From assembly GCA_016212005.1 (NCBI GenBank), contig JACRHP010000021.1:1-61900 (forward strand): DNA of 61,900 bases. Direction: 5' to 3'. The stretch comes from Candidatus Omnitrophota bacterium. Its GTDB lineage: Bacteria; Omnitrophota; Gorgyraeia; Zapsychrales; Zapsychraceae. Positions 15,068 through 22,321 of the stretch are shown piece after piece. The notes under the pieces are model-generated. The model saw nothing but the letters and a program-made list of their open reading frames with translations, had not been told where the DNA came from and searched no databases. Both the position numbers and the translations under genes were made by a program. The stretch's first letter is position 1. Every line of letters begins with the position of its first letter.

Positions 15068-16062
15068 CAAAGTTCAAAAACGCGGCTGCAAGGCGCGTAC
15101 CATTTTGAAATCTTCGCAAAGTCCCCCCGTAAATTCATCTTTTTCTGAGTTGTGGCCACAAACGGATCTATTTCCCGGTTGAACACCGCCCGCCAGACAT
15201 TTTCCGGCGCGGTGATCAAAAATTCGGCGTTCTCGTCGTGACTGACGTTGGCGATACGTCCGTTCTCGAACCGGAAACTATATGTCTGCCCCGTCTCGTT
15301 TAACTTGACCGCCAGATCCATCGTCATCTTCGTATTCTCGCCGAGATCTTTCATCTGGGCATCCGCGTTGACAAGCTTGACGATGTCGTTGATCTGTTCC
15401 TGGGAAAATAGTTTATATTTTTTGCCCCCAGTCTCCAGCCCCCGGTCCCCAGCGATCTGGTGACTGGTGACTGGTGACTGGTGACTATACAGTCTACTGA
15501 TCGCGTCTGTCTTCACCGCCTCTTCCAGCGCCTGGATGAGCAGAAAACAATCAAAAAGTTTTTCTCCCTTGGCCGCCACACCGTGATTACGCAAAACTAC
15601 GATATTATTCTTCTTAAATCCTTCAACCACCGGCCCCGCGTCCGTCACCGCCGGCGTTGCTTGCGGGATCCCTCTAATCTCGCCCAGATAGAACTTCGCC
15701 TCAAAAATCCTCGGCACAAACGTTTCATTCGCCAAAAAATAAGCGTTGGTATACGTCGTGTGCGTATGAATGACCGCTTGCGCGTCCGGGAAATTCTTGT
15801 AAATTTCCGTGTGGAGCAATTTCTCCGTCGACACATTTCCATGGTCATGTAGGGGCGGTTCGCGAACCGCCCCTACGTTCACTGCCAGAATATCTTTTTC
15901 TTCCAGATTCCCCAGGCAGGTCCCGTGGGCGGTGAGCAGGATGGTGTCCTTGTCTATCCGGCGGCTGATGTTGCCATTAAGCCCGCTGGCGAGGTCCTTG
16001 CGCCACAAAAGCTGGCCGATGGCGATCATTTCTTCTTTAAAGTGTTGAAACTGGGCTTTCAT
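15046..16062 (-). CDS. class II aldolase/adducin domain fused to an SCP2-like domain
   Basis: A 338-residue protein. The N-terminal half is a zinc class II (fuculose-1-phosphate type) aldolase with GLNGNISRR, the acidic residue in STEKLLHTE, the metal pair HTHTTY (about His99 and His101) and NHGV (about His160). The C-terminal 100 residues (FRFENGRIANVSHDENAEFL, then ITAPENVWRAVF, then LRGDF) resemble a sterol-carrier SCP2 domain, an unusual fusion. The start at 16062 overlaps the previous stop (TAATG). Two repeat-derived stretches are in frame: a 28-bp palindrome (15849-15876) and a 63-nt array (15424-15486). Likely reaction: retro-aldol cleavage of a 5-substituted ribulose 1-phosphate to DHAP and an aldehyde. 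Confidence 0.82.
   Translation of the reverse strand: MKAQFQHFKEEMIAIGQLLWRKDLASGLNGNISRRIDKDTILLTAHGTCLGNLEEKDILAVNVGAVREPPLHDHGNVSTEKLLHTEIYKNFPDAQAVIHTHTTYTNAYFLANETFVPRIFEAKFYLGEIRGIPQATPAVTDAGPVVEGFKKNNIVVLRNHGVAAKGEKLFDCFLLIQALEEAVKTDAISRLYSHQSPVTSHQIAGDRGLETGGKKYKLFSQEQINDIVKLVNADAQMKDLGENTKMTMDLAVKLNETGQTYSFRFENGRIANVSHDENAEFLITAPENVWRAVFNREIDPFVATTQKKMNLRGDFAKISKWYAPCSRVFELWQQVPVE
15424..15486. repeat. 7-nt iterated hairpin array inside the aldolase CDS (locus K)
   Basis: Nine 7-nt words in perfect register: GCCCCCA, GTCTCCA, GCCCCCG, GTCCCCA, a central GCGATCT, then GGTGACT four times. The first four are degenerate reverse complements of the last four. The total of 63 nt is 21 codons, so the reading frame is kept. 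It lies in the linker between the aldolase and SCP2-like domains. Confidence 0.85.
15849..15876. repeat. 28-bp perfect palindrome inside the aldolase CDS
   Basis: The halves GTAGGGGCGGTTCG and CGAACCGCCCCTAC are exact reverse complements. It is read in frame as V-G-A-V-R-E-P-P-L-H and splits otherwise conserved aldolase sequence (LEEKDILAVN before, DHGNVSTEKL after). It shares the GTAGGG ends, 28-bp length and Val-Gly frame with the element at 17430. Confidence 0.9.
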
Positions 16063-16601
16063 TACTTGCGTATCTCCGTGATATATTTTTTCGGCAGCCA
16101 TTCAACCAGAGGGACATATCCCTTGATATTCTGCGGCGCCACTTTGATCCCCTTAAAATAAAAAATGTCTTTTTGTCCGCCCAGCAAACACGACTCCTTG
16201 CTCGCCGGATAAACATAGACCGGCACGTTGTGCCGCTTGGCCAGAACGCCGACGACCAAACTCCCGATAGGACACAGCGCCCCTTGCTCATCCACCGTCT
16301 GGCAAGCCAGCCAGACTTCCTTGACCAGGTTCCGGTAGAATAAAAATCCGGCCATATTATCCGCGATCAAAGTCGGCTTGATTTTGCGCCGCAGAAGTTC
16401 CCGGCAAGTCGCCTGCGCCGATTCCAGGCTCGGGCGGCCTTCCATCACGAACAGTTCCGTACCGTTGCCGGGCTTGACCGCGTCAAAAACGGACGGCTCA
16501 AAAACGCCGTGCAGCAAAACGACCGACCCCCGGACGTCATCCAGGAACAAGTCACCCGCCGTTTTGTGTTCTTCCTTTAATTGTGTCTCAAGCGCGCACA
16601 T
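16062..16601 (-). CDS. half-size eIF-2B/MtnA-like protein, catalytic residues absent
   Basis: A 179-residue protein equivalent to the C-terminal Rossmann half of MtnA/eIF-2B-alpha: LFVMEGRPSLESAQATCREL, then KPTLIADNMAGFLF, then GSLVVGVLAKRHNVPVYV. At the position of the MtnA nucleophile (THCN in the upstream gene) it has LLHG, and where MtnA has SDRSCANGD it has CQTVDEQGA, so both catalytic residues are missing. It starts one base after the upstream stop and ends in a TAATG overlap with the aldolase. It may be a regulatory partner of MtnA or have another function. Confidence 0.7.
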   Translation of the reverse strand: MCALETQLKEEHKTAGDLFLDDVRGSVVLLHGVFEPSVFDAVKPGNGTELFVMEGRPSLESAQATCRELLRRKIKPTLIADNMAGFLFYRNLVKEVWLACQTVDEQGALCPIGSLVVGVLAKRHNVPVYVYPASKESCLLGGQKDIFYFKGIKVAPQNIKGYVPLVEWLPKKYITEIRK

Positions 16602-16602
16602 T

Positions 16603-17691
16603 CTACTTCGCCTCAAAACTTTCGTTTGGAGGCTTCGTAGAATAGTTCTGCGAAGCTGAAACGTGAAAACTTTTCAGCGAAGCACGAACATCAAGGGCGA
16701 TAGCCTCCGTCACCAGCTCATGCGGCACAACGTCGAAGCCGGGATAAAATCCCGACACCACACCGCTGACGACTTTTTTATTTAAATAAGTCAGCAACTC
16801 CTGCGGGTTACGGATCTCCACAGGGATGTCCTTACCCGTCTTGATTTTGTCCGACGGCTGGGTCAGGACGTAAAACGGGATTTGAAATTCACTGGCCAGG
16901 ACCGCGATCTGGTACGTGCCGATCTTGTTGGCAAAATCCCCGTTGGCGCAAGAACGGTCCGACCCGACGATGACTTTGTTGACCAGCTTGTCCGCCATCA
17001 CGGAACCAATCGCGTTATCGGCGATGAGCGTCACGTCAGCACCCATGCGCTGCAGTTCCCACGCGGTCAATTTCGACCCCTGAAAATACGGCCGCGTTTC
17101 CGTCGCGAAGAAATGAAGATGTTTATTTTGCTGCTGCGCGATACGCGCCGCCATAGCCAATTCACCGCTGACGTTGCAATGCGTCAGAACGCTGTCGCCG
17201 TCTTTAAGGACTTCGGCGATCTTGCGCACCCGATCCAAGCGTCGGCCACGGATGCCTTGAAGATATCCATTGATGCATTTGGGAACAAATATCCGGATAT
17301 CGATATTTTGTTCAATAGCCTGCCGCGCCCAGTTCACAACGAGCGAAGTGACTTCCTCAAAAGGAAACGTCGGGCGGCTTTTGTTCAGCGCGTCGGCAGT
17401 TTTTTCAATCCGATCTAATAATTCCTTTTGTAGGGAACGCATATCTGCGTTCCCTACGCTATTCATTTCCAATAAAAATGTATTCATCACAACCAGAAAT
17501 TGCCCAAAGGCCCGGGTCTTCATCTGCCGGATGACATCAACGGCCTGCTTCGTGTTCTTGACCTTGATATAACGCAGTTTCTGCGGGATCCGGGTCTCAT
17601 CCAGGACCAAAAGGGTATTGCCCTTGAGCCTGGCCGGCCAAAAAAGGGGCGATTCTTTTATCTGGCTTGTAGTCGTATCGCGCTTGCTCAT
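16603..17691 (-). CDS. mtnA: MtnA-type sugar-1-phosphate isomerase
   Basis: A 362-residue aldose-ketose isomerase of the methylthioribose-1-phosphate isomerase family. Cys172 in LTHCNVSGE and Asp245 in IVGSDRSCANGD are the two catalytic residues, and ETRPYFQGSKLTAWELQRMG and FANKIGTY are conserved. Family members also act on 5-deoxyribose 1-phosphate in the DHAP shunt. The upstream nucleoside phosphorylase overlaps it by ATGA. The palindrome at 17430-17457 adds V-G-N-A-D-M-R-S-L in the N-terminal domain, in frame. The symbol denotes the family; the real substrate is uncertain. Confidence 0.85.
   Translation of the reverse strand: MSKRDTTTSQIKESPLFWPARLKGNTLLVLDETRIPQKLRYIKVKNTKQAVDVIRQMKTRAFGQFLVVMNTFLLEMNSVGNADMRSLQKELLDRIEKTADALNKSRPTFPFEEVTSLVVNWARQAIEQNIDIRIFVPKCINGYLQGIRGRRLDRVRKIAEVLKDGDSVLTHCNVSGELAMAARIAQQQNKHLHFFATETRPYFQGSKLTAWELQRMGADVTLIADNAIGSVMADKLVNKVIVGSDRSCANGDFANKIGTYQIAVLASEFQIPFYVLTQPSDKIKTGKDIPVEIRNPQELLTYLNKKVVSGVVSGFYPGFDVVPHELVTEAIALDVRASLKSFHVSASQNYSTKPPNESFEAK
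17430..17457. repeat. 28-bp palindrome inside the mtnA CDS
   Basis: GTAGGGAACGCA and TGCGTTCCCTAC are exact inverted arms separated by 4 nt. It is read V-G-N-A-D-M-R-S-L in the same frame, relative to its GTAGGG end, as the palindrome in the aldolase gene. The interior sequence differs from that element, so these are two members of a size class, not copies. Confidence 0.85.
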
Positions 17692-18476
17692 GCCGTCTTT
17701 TGAGATAACTCCAATTCCTTGATAAGTGAAAGGGCGATATCTACGATAGAAGCCTCGGCCATGTAATAGCCGGGGTTAAGAAATCCCATCTCGCCGGTGA
17801 TGACGTTATCGCTGACCGCCATCAGGACCGCCGCGGGGATCTTGTAGCCCTGACAGATCGTCAAAAAGGCAGCCGTTACCATATCCACGGCGATCGCGCC
17901 CTGGTCGACGGCCTTGCCGACAACTTCCCGGGTCTCCTTTAATATGCAATCCGTGGTCCAGCAACAGCCCACATGCACCTTGCGGCCCAGGGCCAACGGA
18001 GATTTCAGCGCTTTTTGCGTGACCTCCGTCAACTCTTTCGTCAATTGCGCGTCGGCTGTGGGGACGAAATTTTTATCCACATAATATTGCGTCACGCCCT
18101 CGCCTTTGAGCGCAGTTGTGGCAATGATCAGATCTCCAACCTTGATATCCTCGCGCAGAGCCCCGCAGCTGCCCACGCGGACCATCGCTTTGACCTGCGC
18201 GTTGCACAAAATTTCCGTAGTGATAGCCGTGTCCGCGGCGAAACGCCCGCCGTTGATCGTGGTCAGCGGGATCCCTTCATACTGCCCCGTATACATCGTA
18301 TATTCCATGAAGCTGAAATTCTTGACCGGATTTTTCATCTTCTTGACGATGGCATCCGCTCTTTCTTTGGGCCCCGGAACAAGGGCATACTTGCCGACGT
18401 CTTTGGGCCGCAACTGCACCATGTTCATCAGGTCCTTGCCGGTCATGTGGACTTCTTTGCGCATTTGGGTAGTCAT
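17688..18476 (-). CDS. nucleoside phosphorylase (PNP_UDP_1 family)
   Basis: A 262-residue hexameric-type nucleoside phosphorylase. LVPGPKERADAIV is the phosphate loop, VRVGSCGALREDIKVGDLII the family signature, and VDMVTAAFLTICQ the late Glu/Met region in variant form. It splits a nucleoside with phosphate into base and ribose-1-phosphate derivative. The overlap with mtnA (ATGA) indicates that the sugar phosphate goes straight to the isomerase, as in MTA or 5'-deoxyadenosine salvage. Uridine phosphorylase activity is the main alternative. GGGAGA precedes the ATG. Confidence 0.85.
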   Translation of the reverse strand: MTTQMRKEVHMTGKDLMNMVQLRPKDVGKYALVPGPKERADAIVKKMKNPVKNFSFMEYTMYTGQYEGIPLTTINGGRFAADTAITTEILCNAQVKAMVRVGSCGALREDIKVGDLIIATTALKGEGVTQYYVDKNFVPTADAQLTKELTEVTQKALKSPLALGRKVHVGCCWTTDCILKETREVVGKAVDQGAIAVDMVTAAFLTICQGYKIPAAVLMAVSDNVITGEMGFLNPGYYMAEASIVDIALSLIKELELSQKTA

Positions 18477-18489
18477 ATTTTTATCTCCC

Positions 18490-18554
18490 GTTAATTGTTA
18501 ATGGTTAATTGTAAATGGTAAGAAAATATTCACCATTAACTATTTACCAATTGC
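18490..18554. repeat. hairpin with 7-nt iterated arms (locus G)
   Basis: Left words are GTTAATT, GTTAATG, GTTAATT, GTAAATG, GTAAGAA; right words are CATTAAC, TATTTAC, CAATTGC. The right arm runs into the last codons and stop of the ligase gene, and the left arm ends just before the phosphorylase ribosome site. Confidence 0.8.
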
Positions 18555-20053
18555 TGTTTCAACAATTCCTTATCTATCTTCCCTGTCCGGTTTTTGGGCA
18601 AAACGGAGCGTATTTCAACCGATTGCGGTACTTTAAAATGCGCCAGATGTTCTTTCGCGAAATACCGCAAATCCTCCGAAGTGACATTAGCGCCATTTCT
18701 TAAAACGACAAATGCCTTCACCGTTTCACCGCGCAAGGAATCCGGCACTCCGATCACAGCGGTTTCAGAGACCGATTCATGTTTCTGCAAAGCCGCTTCT
18801 ACTTCGGGAGCATAGACGATCTGCCCCGCGACCTTGATCATTTCTTTCTTGCGCCCGACGATATAGAGAAATCCCTCCTTATCAAAACGCCCCAGATCAC
18901 CCGTGTACAGCCAGCCGTTCTGTTTGACCGCGGCGGTTCCCTCCGGATCTTTATAATATCCTTCCATCACAACCCAGCCGCGGATAGCGATCTCGCCAAT
19001 CTCTCCCCCCGGGAGTTCGCGGTCGTTTTCATCAAGAATCTTGATCTCACAATTGGGTGCGGGCTTGCCGACACTGGCAATATTGGCGCTGTTTAAAGGC
19101 GTGACTGTGTTCGGGGGACACGTTTCCGTCATACCCCAACCATTGAGCAGTTTGGCATTGGGACAATACTGATGAAAGCGTTCCATGATCTCCGGCGAGC
19201 TTGGCGCGCCGAAAACAACGACCCAGCGTAAAGAAGAAAGATCGAATTTGTCGATCTGTTTAAGCGTGAGGATGGCCATGTACATCGCCGGGACGATATG
19301 AAAACAGGTGACCCGATATTTGGCAATATTCTCCAGGAACTCATACGGATTGAACCGTTCCATCAACGCGACGGTAATGCCAAAATGAACACAATTCTGG
19401 ATATAAATAAACCCGCCGATATGGCTCAATGGGATGGCGGCCAACTTCACGTCCTTGTCGGTCAAGTCGACAAAATGTTTCATGGCCTCGGGCGAACCGT
19501 CCAGATGTTTGTAATTTAAAAGGATCCCCTTCGGCTTTCCGGTCGTTCCCGAGGTGTACATGATCAAGGCCGGATCGCTGTCGTTTATTTTCACTTCAGG
19601 CAAACCGGATGTGGGGGCGGCCATTGCGTCTTCATAACGAACGATGTTGCCTGAAGCCGCTTCGCCCCGGCACAAAATGATCTTCTTGAGGGTTGGGACC
19701 GCTTTCTGGATTTGTTCAAAGGAAACGTCGTTTTGCTGACTGGCGATGAGGATTCTGGCTTCAGAATGTTGGAGGCAGGATATTAATTCATCCGTTTTCA
19801 ACATAAAATCCAGCGGCACTCCCACGCATCCCAAATGAAAACAGGCCAGATAACTATAAACGTACTCGGGGCAATTGGGAAGATAGATGGCAATTTTGTC
19901 GCCCTTTTGCGCGCCGTTGGCCAAGAGCGCGTTCGCCAAACGTAAAGACGTCTCCCGCAACCGGGCAAATGAAATGGCTTCGCCCTTAAAAATAATGGCC
20001 GGCTTATCCGGAAATCTGCTTACCGTATTGTCTAATATTTCCTTGATGTCCAT
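18536..20053 (-). CDS. class I adenylate-forming acyl-CoA ligase
   Basis: A 505-residue AMP-forming ligase with the P-loop YTSGTTGKPKG, the aromatic-loop motif NGWGMTETCPP, the hinge GWLYTGDLGRFDKEG and the C-terminal catalytic Lys in PKNRTGKIDKELL. It activates a carboxylate to an acyl-AMP and then an acyl-CoA. As first gene after the cluster promoter, followed by phosphorylase, isomerase, aldolase and aldehyde dehydrogenase, it could activate the acid they produce, perhaps as a PKS starter; that link is inference. I start at the ATG at 20053 (GAGG eight bases upstream), not the TTG before it. Confidence 0.88.
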   Translation of the reverse strand: MDIKEILDNTVSRFPDKPAIIFKGEAISFARLRETSLRLANALLANGAQKGDKIAIYLPNCPEYVYSYLACFHLGCVGVPLDFMLKTDELISCLQHSEARILIASQQNDVSFEQIQKAVPTLKKIILCRGEAASGNIVRYEDAMAAPTSGLPEVKINDSDPALIMYTSGTTGKPKGILLNYKHLDGSPEAMKHFVDLTDKDVKLAAIPLSHIGGFIYIQNCVHFGITVALMERFNPYEFLENIAKYRVTCFHIVPAMYMAILTLKQIDKFDLSSLRWVVVFGAPSSPEIMERFHQYCPNAKLLNGWGMTETCPPNTVTPLNSANIASVGKPAPNCEIKILDENDRELPGGEIGEIAIRGWVVMEGYYKDPEGTAAVKQNGWLYTGDLGRFDKEGFLYIVGRKKEMIKVAGQIVYAPEVEAALQKHESVSETAVIGVPDSLRGETVKAFVVLRNGANVTSEDLRYFAKEHLAHFKVPQSVEIRSVLPKNRTGKIDKELLKQQLVNS

Positions 20054-20075
20054 CAAATCGCCTCAAATGTCCCTA

Positions 20076-20126
20076 ACTAGTAAAATTTTACTAGTCTGAT
20101 TTTAGTAAAATACCTGAATATGTCAA
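20076..20126 (-). promoter_or_regulatory. promoter and palindromic operator of the cluster
   Basis: On the minus strand TTGACA (20121-20126), 16 bases and TAAAAT (20099-20104) form a strong sigma70 promoter. A perfect 20-bp palindrome, ACTAGTAAAA plus TTTTACTAGT (20076-20095), covers the predicted start site. A second 13-bp palindrome (ATTTTA-G-TAAAAT, 20099-20111) covers the -10. Overlap with the promoter implies repression, and the PadR-type regulator encoded just upstream is the obvious candidate to bind. Confidence 0.8.
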
Positions 20127-20178
20127 GGATTTTGTTGATAACTATGAAGGGTACAACAGGATGCGAAAAATGAGGTAT

Positions 20179-20694
20179 TTAGCCGAGGGTTTCCATCAGC
20201 CGGCCGATAGACCGGATTTCAGCCTCAACCAGATCCAGATCATGGTCCAAAATGACATCGACGTGTTTCTGGGAGGTCTTCATTGTCTTTTGGAGCCCCT
20301 GGAGGTCGCGGCGGATGCGTCTTAAAAAAAGAATTCGCCCGCGCAGTTGCCGCTTGGCGATCTTTTTTTCTACATAAGGCAGAAAATAAAGCGACAGATC
20401 AATGTTAAAATACGGCCGCTCGATGGATAAAAAACTTTCCGTAATAAGATGGCCAAATATTTTCTCACCCTTGGAGGTCAAGCTGTAGACATATTTTTCC
20501 GGCCAGCGGCCTTCGCGGCCGACATCCTTCTTGATAAGGCCAAGCTTCTCCATCTTCTTTAAAGGATAATAGATCGACTTGATCTTGAGGCCGACAAAAG
20601 GAAAAAGTTCTTCCTCGATAAGGCGTTTGATCTCGTAGCCGTGTTTCGGACCGTCCTTTAATAGGCCTAAAAATAATAATTCATGTTCGATCAT
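20179..20694 (-). CDS. PadR-family transcriptional regulator
   Basis: A 171-residue regulator. The N-terminal winged helix ([20 protein letters not shown], then [17 protein letters not shown], then [11 protein letters not shown]) is typical of PadR proteins, followed by a C-terminal helical dimerisation region. PadR-like proteins usually repress neighbouring genes and release DNA on binding a small aromatic effector. It overlaps pyruvate kinase by ATGA, so it is co-transcribed with pyk, but the palindromic promoter beside its 3' end points to control of the 18.5-20 kb operon. Confidence 0.85.
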   Translation of the reverse strand: MIEHELLFLGLLKDGPKHGYEIKRLIEEELFPFVGLKIKSIYYPLKKMEKLGLIKKDVGREGRWPEKYVYSLTSKGEKIFGHLITESFLSIERPYFNIDLSLYFLPYVEKKIAKRQLRGRILFLRRIRRDLQGLQKTMKTSQKHVDVILDHDLDLVEAEIRSIGRLMETLG

Positions 20695-21725
20695 AAGGAG
20701 ATCTCCCCGAAACGGATATCCCGGTAATGTTCGGTATATTCGACGATCTGGCTCATCATCTTGATGCTGCGCGAGGGGTATTTGCCGACGGCGGTTTCTC
20801 CGGAGAGCATCACGTAATCGGAGCCGTCCAAAATCGCGTTGGCCACATCGGAGACTTCCGCGCGCGTCGGGCGTCCCTGCTCCATCATGCTGTCCAGCAT
20901 TTGGGTCGCGGTAATCGAAAGTTTTTTCTTCCGGTTACAATGACGGATGAGATATTTCTGCAAAATGGGAACTTTATAGATCGGGAAAGACACCCCCAGA
21001 TCTCCCCGGGCCACCATGACCCCGTCACAAACATCGATAATACTTTCAATATTACGCACCCCTTGCGGGCCTTCGATCTTGGCAATGATCTTGCAATCGG
21101 GTAACCGCGGCCTGACCATATCGAGAATGCGTGAAATATCTTTTTTGTTGCGGACAAACGATTGCGCGATCTTTTCAACCCGGTTTTTGATGCCGAACTC
21201 GATATCCTGCTGGTCTTTTTGCGTTAAAATATTGGACTGCAATTTAAGGTCGGGGATATTGACCCCCTTACGCTCCGTTAATGGGCCTCCCTGAACAACT
21301 TTTAACTTCAACCGCTTCCCGCTATATCCGACGACTTTTAACTGCAGCTTCCCGTCATCGATAAAAACCGAGGAACCTTTCTGTATAGCACGCACATCCT
21401 CCGTGAAATCGAAGGGGATATGTTCCCCCGTCAGAGCGGGATCGGCGGACATATACCAGGTCGCATTTCTTTCCAAAAGGACCTTCTTTTTGAAATGTCC
21501 GATCCGGATGCGGTAGCCTTCCAAATCCTGCAAAATGGTGACCTGGAAGTTTTTTTTGCGATTGACCTTGCGCACCAGATCGATCATGGCCTGGTGCTGG
21601 GCATGGGTGCCGTGGGAGAAATTCAGGCGGGCCACATCCATTCCCCGGGAGGCCATCTTGATGATCATTTCTTCGGAGGAACTGGCGGGACCAAGGGTAC
21701 CAATGATCTTTGTGTATCGCCTCAT
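20691..21725 (-). CDS. pyk: short pyruvate kinase lacking the C-terminal domain
   Basis: A 344-residue pyruvate kinase: [41 protein letters not shown] and [20 protein letters not shown] are all recognisable. Normal enzymes have about 470 residues; here the allosteric C-terminal domain is absent and the stop overlaps the PadR gene. The usual DTKGPEIR loop is changed to QDLEGYRIR, removing residues near the phosphoenolpyruvate site, so activity may be altered. ATG start, no clear ribosome site. Confidence 0.8.
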   Translation of the reverse strand: MRRYTKIIGTLGPASSSEEMIIKMASRGMDVARLNFSHGTHAQHQAMIDLVRKVNRKKNFQVTILQDLEGYRIRIGHFKKKVLLERNATWYMSADPALTGEHIPFDFTEDVRAIQKGSSVFIDDGKLQLKVVGYSGKRLKLKVVQGGPLTERKGVNIPDLKLQSNILTQKDQQDIEFGIKNRVEKIAQSFVRNKKDISRILDMVRPRLPDCKIIAKIEGPQGVRNIESIIDVCDGVMVARGDLGVSFPIYKVPILQKYLIRHCNRKKKLSITATQMLDSMMEQGRPTRAEVSDVANAILDGSDYVMLSGETAVGKYPSRSIKMMSQIVEYTEHYRDIRFGEISL

Positions 21726-21756
21726 GCTGATTATCGGACACCCATAGTGTAGTAAG

Positions 21757-22296
21757 CTACGATGCTGGGGAAAAGCGTTTGTCCAGCGCTTCGAAAACGG
21801 CCTTGGCCACTCTTCTTTTGGCCGTGCCGCTCAAAGAGGATATTTCAACTCTGATCGTTGACGGCTTAACCTCATCGAAAAAAATGCCCACCTCGGTCGT
21901 ATCCACATTGCCGACAATGCCTATGACCACAATATGCTTTTGACGCGGATCTTTCAAAAAGACATCAAAGAATTTTTCCTCTACGGCGGGTTTCTGTTCC
22001 AATACCACTTCCTGCCCCGGCGGGGTTTCTTTCCCTTCTTTGGAGGCGTTTTTCGCTTCTTCTTCCCGTTTTGCATTGACCTCTTGCTCTTCTTGTGTGC
22101 GCGCCAGGCTCAAAACCGCGTCATAACACTCCGTAAAACTGCACGTATAGGTCTTGCGCAAACCGGACAGCCGGGCGTTTTCCAAAGCGGTCGTCGAGGT
22201 CCCCCAGATCACTTTAAAAGGTTCGGACAACCGGGCGCACCCGGCCGTCGCGATGACCAGCACCGTTAAAAAGATATATAAAACACGGGATCGCAT
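21757..22296 (-). CDS. hypothetical lipoprotein
   Basis: A 179-residue protein with a lipoprotein signal ([14 protein letters not shown], Cys at about residue 20). The mature part contains [20 protein letters not shown], a Glu/Lys-rich low-complexity stretch (about residues 68-95) and a [20 protein letters not shown] strand-rich end. I do not recognise the family. It would be anchored in the outer or inner membrane facing the periplasm. It lies between the pyk gene and a coiled-coil protein on the same strand. Confidence 0.65.
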   Translation of the reverse strand: MRSRVLYIFLTVLVIATAGCARLSEPFKVIWGTSTTALENARLSGLRKTYTCSFTECYDAVLSLARTQEEQEVNAKREEEAKNASKEGKETPPGQEVVLEQKPAVEEKFFDVFLKDPRQKHIVVIGIVGNVDTTEVGIFFDEVKPSTIRVEISSLSGTAKRRVAKAVFEALDKRFSPAS

Positions 22297-22321
22297 AAGT
22301 GGATATTATAACAAAAATTTG

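Noticed and set aside
15459-15486. Four identical GGTGACT repeats suggesting a CRISPR-like or simple tandem array
   Set aside because: Repeat unit is 7 nt with no spacers, the region is inside a coding gene, and the preceding words are its inverted partners.
13462-20053. Methionine salvage pathway only
   Set aside because: No mtnB-E or mtnK genes are present; a class II aldolase, aldehyde dehydrogenase and acyl-CoA ligase follow instead, which fits the DHAP-shunt type of route better.
13462-20053. Fluoro- or chloro-metabolite pathway as in fluoroacetate producers
   Set aside because: The enzyme order is similar, but no fluorinase/chlorinase-type SAM halogenase is visible in the window, so halogen chemistry cannot be claimed.
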